DNA of 64,000 bases from contig JAGHQL010000051.1 of assembly GCA_020080175.1 (NCBI GenBank), forward strand, positions 1 through 64,000, given 5' to 3'. The notes under the pieces were generated by a model. That model worked only from the letters and a program-made list of their open reading frames with translations. It did not search any database and had not been told where the DNA came from. This stretch comes from Glutinoglossum americanum. Its lineage: Eukaryota; Ascomycota; Geoglossomycetes; Geoglossales; Geoglossaceae. The translations under genes were made by a program, and so were the position numbers. Shown here piece after piece: positions 55,636 to 64,000 of the stretch (within the stretch, counting starts at the first letter, position 1; each line of letters opens with the position of its first letter).

Positions 55636-55962
55636 GTTGCATTGCTCTCGAGTAGAGCACACAATGTCGTTATATGTTGTAGTACGTTGAAGCTCTCGGC
55701 TGCCAATACATGCACAGATATTATTCATTCAGCTCTTTGCGGCTCTGCGGGACTCGCCACTAGCGTCATCGCGTTTGAAAGGTCTCCGCGACAATGTTAA
55801 CCCCCGAACACTCAACTACCTCTTAAGCTTGACCGTCTTCAACTCTGCCGCGTCTCTTTTTCTTGTCACTCCTTTCTCCCTAACTGACAGCCTGAGTTGC
55901 TTGAGGCTTTTGTTTGGTTTCAAATATCCGATTTAATTAAGACCCGCGGGCTTTGAACAAAC
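55636..55962. promoter_or_regulatory. Shared divergent promoter of MED11 and TAF5
   Basis: 327 bp between start codons on opposite strands. Pyrimidine-rich tracts at 55850-55880 face TAF5. No ORF is supported inside. Confidence 0.55.
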
Positions 55963-58900
55963 ATGTCCGGCCAACCAGGCGGGCCTGGAGGGTCAGGACC
56001 TCAGAATGGCCCTCCAAGCGCGGGTATGGGAGGACCACCTCAGCAAGCCGGTGGCGGGCAGGCAGGAGGCGGTCCACAGGGCGCTACACAGGGCGGCGGT
56101 ATATCACAGCAGAACCTGAATAGCATTGTAGGTCATCAGTAACTTTGTTTGTGTCTTGAATTTCTGCTTGGAAAATATCCCGATAATGCTTCATCTATCT
56201 ACTCTTGCCCTATGTGCCGGCTCGTTCGGGTGGTCTTCTATTGTGTATCTCTTTCAGATGCCGTCCAGTTCTACGTGAAGATTTAATCCTATTTATCGCA
56301 CATTTCATATGTTGAAGTTGGCTCTGCCCAGATTCTACTGCAATGGAGTCCATCACTACTTGGGAGAGGAAAAAGGGTGGCCGTCATCCGATGTCGAGAA
56401 GTCCTAGCGCTGCTTCTCCTCGGATCGCTGAGATTGGGAACATTTCGCGTACGTGCAGGTCGCCATATGACACGAAGCTTGCAGAGCTTCATCCAGACTA
56501 GGCTGCTTGCGGGGCTCTGAACCTGCGCATTGAGGCCTTGGGCTTGATGTAGGGGTCTCGGTTCGTTGAGGTTTGACTGTTCTACTGTCATACTTTCCAG
56601 TAAATCGCAGATCCTGGCCGTAGATACGCCTTGGGACGATGTTAAAGCAAGTATGGTTGAGGCTGCTGGGGTACTATATGTCCTTCATTATTCTGAAACA
56701 AGAGTTTTGAGTTTATTTACTTTATTTTATTCACTGGAAGACTCCCTGAACCCAGTTGTTAACCGTTTTCTAACCGCAGTTTGTGTGATGCCATGGGGTA
56801 AACACTGCTTCCACAGCGTTGATGCGCCTATTCTCTACCATCGTACCTATCCTCTGTCATCTCGTTTAACCTATCTCTACATCCCTTCAACATTGTTTAG
56901 TGTGACAACCAATTGAGGACGCTAATAAACCATATGGCACAGGTCATTGAATACCTTTCGAAGAAAGGCTATAGCCGAACCGAAGCGATGTTGCGGATGG
57001 AATCTGCCAACACTGATAGAGAGGGGCGGCCTCTCATTCAGCGAGCTGAAGATCTTGGTGGTGATAAGTATTTCAAAGCTTTTGGTGCGTACACCGCCTG
57101 TTCTTGTGAAAGATTCATACCGGTGGGCAGTTTTTCAAACGCCACAGCAAATTCCACTAACAAATTGAATAGAACTTGCCCGAGGTTGGATTGAAGAGAA
57201 TCTCGATATCTACAAGGTGCGCAGTTACCAAGACCTACCGTTACTACCTGCCTTTAACATCTAGTCATAGCCGGAACTCAAACGAATTCTCTACCCTTTA
57301 TTCATTTATTCGTATCTTAACCTCTTAGCGGACTGTTACAAGAATGAGAGCCAGAAGTTCTTTAATGCCTACAAGGACCTCTTCATACGTACTCACGAAT
57401 CAGATCTTCGGGTCTTAAATACTCTTTCTCTCCCTGAGCACGTCAATTCCAACAACATTGCGCAGGTTTACCGAACAAACAAGTACCGTGTTACGTTAAG
57501 CCCACAAGCCTACTACAATCTTCTTCAATTTCTCGAGGCAAAAGACAGGGAAGGTGGGACCATTGTATTGAGCATCCTCCAACATCACTGTAACATACGC
57601 ACTGCTGAGCGTGGCGGAGCAAGTGGTAGCTCGCTTAGCCTAATTGGAGCGGCGCTGGGACAAGGTTTAAAAGATGAAGATGTCCTGGCAGAGGACGAAG
57701 GTATTCCGGGACATAACCCTGGTTCAGCCAACATGACAGACAGCTCCTCCACCGTCCTAGTGAGGCTCAGACTGGGCCACCTTCCAATGGACCCTGACCT
57801 TGCTAGTGACGTCCAGAACGAGCTCCAAGACCTGGATGCGAAGAACCCTCCGGGCGAAGGACAGAATACTTTAGTGCAAGAATTTGAAACACACATCAAA
57901 CGGGAACAGAGCGATGATACTCCTTCGCGGGAGGATATGCCTCTACCACCGTATACTGCCCGTGACGTGGCCATGGAGGTGCAGAAGGTAAGAGAGAATA
58001 GAGATAGGTTTAAGATCGAAGGGAAGACTGGCGGCACGGGGCCAGGGTTGTCAGTGGTGATGTTTACTTGGCACAACACGTACGACAGGTCAGTTGCTCT
58101 CTGGAGCCAAAATCCCCAAGTCTAGTCATCAATGGAAAGCCTAACAGAACTGGAAATAGCATCAATTGCTTGGACTTCTCTGAGGATAACCTCTTCGCGG
58201 CTGCTGGCACAAGCGAATCATATATTCGTGTCTGGTCCCTGGAAGGCAGAGCTCTCCAGTCAATCCTTCCCCAGGCTGCTGACACGACCCCCCTTTCTTC
58301 ATCCCGCCGCCTAATTGGCCATTCAGGCCCTATTTACGCAGTCTCATTTTCGCCTTCAGCTAAGAATGAAGACCCCGACCCTATTTGGCCATCTACAGCT
58401 CCTCGATACCTCGTCTCCTGCTCTGCCGACAAGACGGTTCGCCTTTGGTCCTTAGATACATGGACAAACCTTGTCATCTATAAGGGCCATGACGACCCCG
58501 TTTGGGATGTTACATGGTGTCCCTTTGGCTACTATTTCCTGACTGGCTCCCACGACAAGACAGCTAGGCTTTGGAGCACGGATCACATCTCATTTCTTCG
58601 GATGTTTGCTGGCCATGACCAGGATGTCGACACGGTATGTTTCCACCCGAACTCGGTGTATGTTTTCACTGGCAGCAGTGATAAGACCGTCCGGATGTGG
58701 TCGATACAGACAGGCTCAACGGTCAGATTGTTTACAGGTCACACTGGCAATTTAACTTCAATAGCCTGCAGTCCTGACGGCAAGACATTGGCCTCGGCGG
58801 CTGACGATGGCTTCATCATTCTATGGGATCTAGCCTCTGGACGCCGTCTAAAGGTCATGAGAGGCCACAGCAAAGGCGGCATCTGGAGTCTTAGTTGGAG

Positions 58901-59246
58901 CGTTGAATCTTCAGTTCTTGTCTCTGGCGGCGCCGATGGTACTGTGCGCGTTTGGGATGTCGCCGTGGGGAACGAAGCATCTGGCCCACAGGGGAAAGTC
59001 ATTGCTGAAGGTGGCGCGGGCACAAAAATTGACGGTGGAGCGACTGGCGCTCAAGGGGGTTCCGCGGCAGGGGGAACAGCCGGTGTTGCCAACGCCAACG
59101 CTGGAGGTGGCGGCAAGAAGAAGGGAAAGGAAGTGGTTGTGACGCCGGACCAGATCAGCGCTTTTCCAACGAAGAAGAGTCCAATTTACAAGGTGAAATT
59201 CACTAGGAAAAACTTAGTGGTCGCTGGAGGTGCCTACCTACCTTGA
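55963..59246 (+). CDS. TAF5: TFIID/SAGA subunit Taf5
   Basis: Scaffold subunit shared by TFIID and SAGA; nuclear. Five exons: 55963-56127, 56943-57084, 57173-57216, 57271-58088 and 58160-59246; 751 residues. A Gly/Gln/Pro-rich start is followed by a LisH motif (VIEYLSKKGYSRTEAML, about 56-72), then the TAF5 NTD2 domain (LKRILYPLFIYSYLNLLA, AYKDLFIRTH, YRTNKYRVTLSPQAYYNLLQ). Then come an acidic linker and a C-terminal WD40 propeller from about 390, with repeats ending TVRLWSLD, TARLWSTD, TVRMWSIQ, FIILWDLA and TVRVWDVA. A Gly/Ala-rich insert lies inside the last blade. Intron 1 is 815 nt, far longer than any other here. Divergent from MED11. Confidence 0.95.
56128..56942 (+). other. Unusually long intron 1 of TAF5
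   Basis: 815 nt from GTAGGT to CACAG, against 48-140 nt for most other introns here. It may hold regulatory sequence, an unrecognised small RNA or an alternative first exon. I saw no C/D or H/ACA snoRNA signature and no repeat. Confidence 0.7.
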
Positions 59247-59571
59247 AGAGATGAAGATTTTTCTTTCCTTTATTGGTAGGGCTCTTCCTCAGCGCTGGAG
59301 GCAGGCTTGTCGCGAATGTCCCTTTGGTCTCTAGTAAAACCAGGCCACATAAGTGTGGTTAATAATGTGCAGGACATGCTATGAAATGGGTGTAGATAAT
59401 AGGAAACGCTAATGCAATGAAAATGTCTATTGGATTAGCTATGCGAGTGAGGAATGTAGAGAGTATTGGGTTATGAGTAGGGTATTTCTAAGAGCTGAGG
59501 CACGCCAAGAGTCACCCGCCCAGTATCATCCGAATTTGCATAATCGTACACTAGCATACGGCTTCTCTATC
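59247..59571. other. Intergenic region, convergent 3' ends
   Basis: 325 bp between TAF5 (+) and CLPP (-). No feature beyond likely terminators. Confidence 0.6.
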
Positions 59572-60600
59572 CTACTCCCCCTCCGGCTTAGTAGGTGGCT
59601 CGTCCTCTGGCCCTGCCTCTGGTGTCACCCTCCGCACCAACACCTCATCCACAATCCCCAGCTTTAATGCCTCATCCGCACCCATAAAGTAATCCCTCTC
59701 CATCATCTTCTCGATCCCCTCAATCGTATGCGGTTTGCTCAGATGCCTCAGGTAGATCTCGTTCAGCTGGCCCCGAACCCTCAGGATCTCTTTAGCGTGG
59801 ATCGCGATATCGGAGGCTTGGCCGAAGAAGCCGCCACTAGGCTGGTGTACCATTATGGAGCTGTGGGGGAGGCAGTAGCGTTTTCCTTGTTGGCCGCCGC
59901 AGAGGAGGAGGGATCCCATCGAGGCAGCTTGGCCGACACAGATTGTGCTCACAGGGGATTGGATATAAGTCATTGTGTCATATACAGCGAGGCCTGGAGA
60001 TGGGTTTTAAGCTGCGTTAGTGAGTGTTCGTTTTATAGGAGGGGTAGTAGTGAGACCAACCTGCGGTGACGGAGCCGCCGGGGGAGTTGATATAGAGGTG
60101 AATTGGCTTCTCTGGGTTCTCCGCTTCCAGAAAAAGGAGCTGTGCGACGACAGACGCCGAGACAGTCTCATCGACCTCGCCATTTAGACATATAATCCGT
60201 TCCTGATATAACCAGTCATATCAATGAGTACACAGATTGTGCTTATAACCGGGTATCACTCGGAGGCTAGGATAAATACCTTTAGTAACCGCGAGAAGAT
60301 GTCATCTTGGTAGCAAATTTTAGTAATAATCTACCTCGACATATGCGGAAGGGCGATTTGGGGATTCACAAGTATGCCAGCCGCCCCCCTGATAAGTCAG
60401 TTCCATGGAAACAAATCTAAACACTCGAGCATGGGTGGAGCACTTACAACCGTCTCGGTCACATAGGGGGTTGGAGTCCATCCCTTGGGCGGCCCGCGCA
60501 ATGGTACATTGGACAATCCCCTCAAGCCTAACCTTGACGCATTGTGTAATGCGGGTACGGTAGATATCCGCGGTAATAGCATTTCACTAACGGCTGCCAC
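59572..60600 (-). CDS. CLPP: Mitochondrial ClpP protease
   Basis: Proteolytic subunit of the mitochondrial matrix Clp protease. Five exons: 60600-60448, 60388-60370, 60305-60280, 60202-60061 and 59993-59572; 253 residues. The Arg-containing N-terminus is a presequence. The core reads [57 protein letters not shown], nucleophile S138 in [12 protein letters not shown]163 in MVHQPSGG, and the Asp of [12 protein letters not shown]. Exons 2 and 3 are only 19 and 26 nt, both needed to rebuild [15 protein letters not shown]. ClpP is absent from S. cerevisiae but present in many filamentous fungi. Divergent from the bL31m gene, 240 bp apart. Confidence 0.93.
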
Positions 60601-60840
60601 GATGAAGAGCTAAGGGAAACAAATGCGAAACAAATGCGGTCTCCAAAGCCACTACCTCTGGAGGCCGAAGAATACACGTTGTTGTGGAGGACGAGAAAAT
60701 CGAAATGAAGTTGACATAACTTTTCTGAAGCGTCGAAAGTCCTTTATTAGCGCTATAGACGCCACTTGGATTTACCCGCGCGCTTCACAAAATTTCTAAC
60801 CTCAATCCTCCTCACATCGTATCATTAACTACTCTACACA
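60601..60840. promoter_or_regulatory. Shared divergent promoter of CLPP and the bL31m gene
   Basis: 240 bp between start codons of two mitochondrial genes on opposite strands. Confidence 0.5.
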
Positions 60841-61320
60841 ATGGCCTCTATAATAGCCACCTTGCCTCTCAGGCACACTCCCTTCAAATCTCTCGCCCAG
60901 TCAACCCAACGAATCCGCCACGCCTCACTCCTCCGCCGTCCCCGCCGCCCCTACACATTCACCCAACTCATCACCCTCTCTGACGGCTCCGCTTTCCTGA
61001 CGCGCACAACCTCCCCGCTCCCCGTCCTCCGCTCTACAAAAGACATTCGGAACCACCCGCTCTGGAATCCGAGTTCCCAGAAACTACTAAATGTTGAGGA
61101 GGACGAGGCTGGGCGATTGAGGGCTTTTAGAGGACGCTTTGGGAGGGGGTGGGATGCGGCTGTTACCACTACTACAACGGGGGATGCAGAGAGGGGGGAG
61201 GGGAGCAACAGCGTGGAGGATATGCAGGAGGAGAGTCTGTTGGACTTGATAGCCGGGTTTGGCATCGATCAGCAAGCGCCTGCGGAGGTCAAGAGGCCGA
61301 AATCGAAGCCGAAAAAGTAA
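60841..61320 (+). CDS. MRPL36: Mitochondrial large-subunit ribosomal protein bL31m
   Basis: Mitoribosomal protein of the bL31 family (yeast Mrpl36). Single exon, 159 residues. The N-terminus is Arg-rich and acid-free to about residue 45 (presequence, ending near RRPRRPYTF). The conserved fungal block follows: YTFTQLITLSDGSAFLTRTT, PVLRSTKDIRNHPLWNPSS, KLLNVEEDEAGRLRAF and RGRFGRGWD. The C-terminal part is a variable Thr/Glu-rich linker, then ESLLDLIAGFG and a Lys/Pro tail. Confidence 0.88.
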   Translation: MASIIATLPLRHTPFKSLAQSTQRIRHASLLRRPRRPYTFTQLITLSDGSAFLTRTTSPLPVLRSTKDIRNHPLWNPSSQKLLNVEEDEAGRLRAFRGRFGRGWDAAVTTTTTGDAERGEGSNSVEDMQEESLLDLIAGFGIDQQAPAEVKRPKSKPKK

Positions 61321-61779
61321 CGAGGGGGAGGAAAATAGAAGAAAGGATACGCGTATCATATGTGCTCCTTCGCTCAGGCATATTCACCAAGAGGGTCTAG
61401 CAAAGGCCTGGCGAATAACGAACTGTCAACAAACCAAGCGGCGGCTACACCAACTAATTGTACAATGATGTTTTCCCCGAACAAACGGGACAGACTGGTT
61501 TTAAAAGAACATTGCACACGGCGTTTATTTTTCTTTAATCCGAGAGAGATTTTACTGTATATTATCACTATACCACTGGGTATAGCAATTTGATCTTCAG
61601 TGGATATCAAATTATCGTCCCGCCTTAGCAAATACACAGGAGGAAATGTTCTGTTTTGAGCTGTACAAACGTGATTAGTCATTTATACAGCTGACCACTT
61701 AGAATCGGCATCCTGCTCCAAACACCCGGGAAATCTTCAGCGACGAAAATCAAACCTATTTTGCATTGTGCCTGCAAAT
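61321..61779. other. Intergenic region, convergent 3' ends
   Basis: 459 bp between the bL31m gene (+) and VPS5 (-). No gene seen. Confidence 0.6.
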
Positions 61780-63898
61780 CTAATCTTCTAAGTTCGCAGC
61801 GGCCATTGCCGGGGCTGAAGCTTCCGCAACATTAGACTCTGATTGGCGAGCATTTATGGCTGGTAGTGGCGCAGCCTGGATACCTATAGGCTTGAAGAAT
61901 GGTATGCCTTCATCCTCCGCGTCAAGTTGCATGAGGAACGTCTCCCATAACTCAATTAACTTAAAGACCCGATAGTGTTAGTGCCGGTGCTAGTACGAAT
62001 TTTTTTAGAGGGTAAACACGGAAGTGTACCTCTTTTTGGGCCTCCACAGCACTCTCCAAAAAGGTCTCCACTCCGCTCTTGAAGTCTTCTACTTTCTCTC
62101 TCTCGAATTTCTCCAGCTCTCCTTTCATCAGTCTTCCCATATCTTCGAACAGCAGCCGCGCCTGATGAACCCTTCTCTCCGCATCACCAACATCCGCACT
62201 CAGCTGATTCAGCCGATCCTGCTGCGTTTTCCCCTGTCTCAGTAACTTGTCCTGGTTAGCCTTCCGTTTTGCCAGCTCGCTCTCTGCTGTGTGCCAGGAC
62301 TGGAATGCTTTTTGTCGTTGAGAGAATGCTTGTTTAATACTGCCGATCAGCCGAATGTACTCGTCAATAGTAATACCTAGGGTGAGGACATCTTGCTGGG
62401 CCTGGCGTTCATAGAGCTCACGAATGCGGAGCTGGAGGTCAGAGAGGCCTTCAAGAGGAGAGGATAGGGAGCTAGAAAGTTCGACGGTAGAGAGAGCATG
62501 CAGGGAGGCGGAAAAGTCGCCCGCTGCTTCGGCGAGCTCTTTACGCTGTTTGACCACAGCATCGATAGCTTTAAGGAGTGCCTTGAGTTGATTTTCGAGT
62601 GCATCGAGATAAATTTTGCGGTCATGAAACCACTTACAGACGGGTTAGCACATTTAGGACGGGAGGAGGGGCAGGGTACACTGTACATCATCCTGCTCTA
62701 TAAATTTACCCGCGGAGCCTACGGAGAAGGCACCACCAATAGAGCTAAACACCCCTTTGCTCTCACTCAGCCCAGGCTCCTTCTTTTCCTTGTGCTTAAC
62801 ATCCACGTTAAAGGCCTCACTCTCGAGGAAGAGCTTCAAGTCGCCATCATGTTGTAGAATTGGATGGGCAGCCGTCTTGTTTAGCATTCTTTCTAACGCA
62901 GCCCTTCGTGACTCCACGAAGCTAGTGTCGAATCGCCCTACAGCCTGTTTTTCTGGTGGAGGGGGAACAACAACTCCCGGGTTATTATTGTGTAGGGAAT
63001 TGTAGAGCCACAGGAAATCTCGATATCGACGAGTCACTGCGAACTCAGGTTGCTTATATGCTTTCGAGGATGTCTGTGATAGTGTACTCCAGAATGAGCT
63101 CTATCCTAGGGCTAGTAGGAGATACAGAGGCTTACCTTCGTCCTAACATGATACACGATGTGCGAACTCGTCAAGTCTCCGACCTTGTGTGGATCCCCTA
63201 CGGTGATCTCAAACGAAGGATTTGCTGCTTGTTCTATTGAGATACTAGGTTGGAACTGTCGAGGAACTGTGGAGCTACTTGGTGGCGTTACTGGAGGCGG
63301 TACTCTTGGTCTTAGTGATGGTTCCGCGTCATCCTCTAGATCAACAGAATCCATCATGTCCCTCTTTGCCAAGGATTGGGATGTTGGCTGAGCATTTTTG
63401 GTATTTCGATTCAGGGGCTGCTCTTTCTGTGGGGGCACGGGCGGTTGGTCATGCTGTGGAGAGACTGTAATATCGAAGTTATCGCCCAAAGGGCCGAGCG
63501 GCCCAAGGGAATCGTCAACCGGCTCCAGACGAGTAGCATGGGCAATTACCTTTCGAGGTGTTCTCGGACCCCGCGCTGAAGGCGATTTTGGCGTTGAGGA
63601 GGCCGTCAGAGAGGGCTGCAAAGGCTTTGGCTTCGGGCTCGCATCTGTATCACAAGTAAGCTCAATGCTATTGAGAGCACGAAAACTTTGGAACGACCTT
63701 GCGAACTAAACGCATCAGCCTCAGCAGCCTTTGGCAAATTCTGGCTTGAGTGTGATCGTGATGGTACATCTAATCGTTCAAAGTCACACCCTTACATGCA
63801 CATCAGAGGAACGGGATATGATGCATACCGCCCCATGGCGACTGCCCCTCGTCCTCCAAATCTAGATTCGACAATCGTGGTGATATGTCTGAGCTCAT
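61780..63898 (-). CDS. VPS5: Sorting nexin Vps5 (retromer)
   Basis: Membrane-binding SNX-BAR subunit of retromer, which returns cargo from endosomes to the Golgi. Six exons: 63898-63829, 63769-63698, 63644-63136, 63073-62687, 62632-62030 and 61959-61780; 606 residues. The N-terminus (MSSDISPRLSNLDLEDEGQS, then PWGD) is disordered, with Pro/Ser-rich sequence to about 175. The PX domain follows (FEITVGDPHKVGDLTSSHIV, RRYRDFLWLYNSL, LERMLNKTAAHPIL, LFLESEAFN). From about 360 a BAR domain of long helices follows (YLDALENQLKALLKAIDAVV, LRIRELYERQAQQDVLTLG, LIELWETFLMQLD). An in-frame stop lies just upstream of the chosen ATG, but a further non-homologous 5' exon is possible. Confidence 0.92.
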
Positions 63899-64000
63899 GC
63901 TGATATCGTCTATCTACGGGTTCATGAAGGCGACGGGATTAATCTTCGAAGGATACGTGACGTTGTGCGGCTAATGATTTATCTCGGATAACATCCCGTG

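Noticed and set aside
1-64000. Transposons, virus-derived elements, CRISPR arrays, rRNA, snRNA and biosynthetic gene clusters
   Set aside because: I looked on both strands for transposase, integrase, reverse transcriptase or capsid motifs, long terminal or inverted repeats, U-snRNA cores and PKS/NRPS/terpene signatures, and saw none. Short degenerate relics could still escape reading by eye.

Overview
The window reads as a gene-dense stretch of nuclear chromosome from a filamentous ascomycete (Pezizomycotina). I see 31 protein-coding loci in 64 kb on both strands. Most are split by short introns (about 50-110 nt) with GT...CTAAC/CTAAT...AG signals. Complex I subunit nuo9.5 (complex I is absent from Saccharomyces), a filamentous-type Atg33, a GT69 mannosyltransferase, a WSC surface protein and a DIP5-type permease fit that group. 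I cannot name the genus. I built the exon models by reading splice sites and conserved protein sequence; for every model with introns the summed exon length is a multiple of three.

Left part (0-23 kb): a C-terminal CDS scrap at the window edge; cytochrome oxidase assembly factor PET191 divergent from transaldolase TAL1; complex I nuo9.5 divergent from oligosaccharyltransferase WBP1; sterol esterase TGL1; an acidic amino-acid permease (DIP5 type); a membrane-anchored aspartic-protease-fold protein without catalytic motifs; a GT8 and a GT69 glycosyltransferase; a multi-pass membrane protein; a disordered protein; and RNA polymerase III subunit RPC31.

Middle (23-44.5 kb): an HSM3-like proteasome chaperone, splicing factor PRP38, mitophagy factor ATG33, a WSC-domain surface sensor, the CDK PHO85 with a long N-terminal extension and a polyQ tail, two fungal proteins of unknown function, and the cation-diffusion transporter MMT1. 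Three gaps of 2.1-2.3 kb here hold no gene I can support.

Right part (44.5-64 kb): xylulokinase XKS1, tRNA exportin LOS1, S-formylglutathione hydrolase, a probable mitochondrial protein of unknown function, a flavin-reductase-domain protein, Mediator MED11 divergent from TFIID/SAGA TAF5, mitochondrial CLPP divergent from mitoribosomal bL31m, and retromer sorting nexin VPS5.

Most genes are housekeeping genes with separate jobs. Several divergent neighbours share a process (MED11/TAF5 in transcription; CLPP/bL31m in mitochondria). About eight loci are mitochondrial or probably so. I found no convincing tRNA, rRNA, transposon, virus-derived element, CRISPR array or secondary-metabolite cluster, and no clear new system. 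The more interesting signals are in gene structure: micro-exons, a GC-AG intron, a NAGNAG acceptor and stop-free introns divisible by three. There are also repeat-bearing promoters, a G-quadruplex motif, a 3' hairpin and the unusual PHO85.
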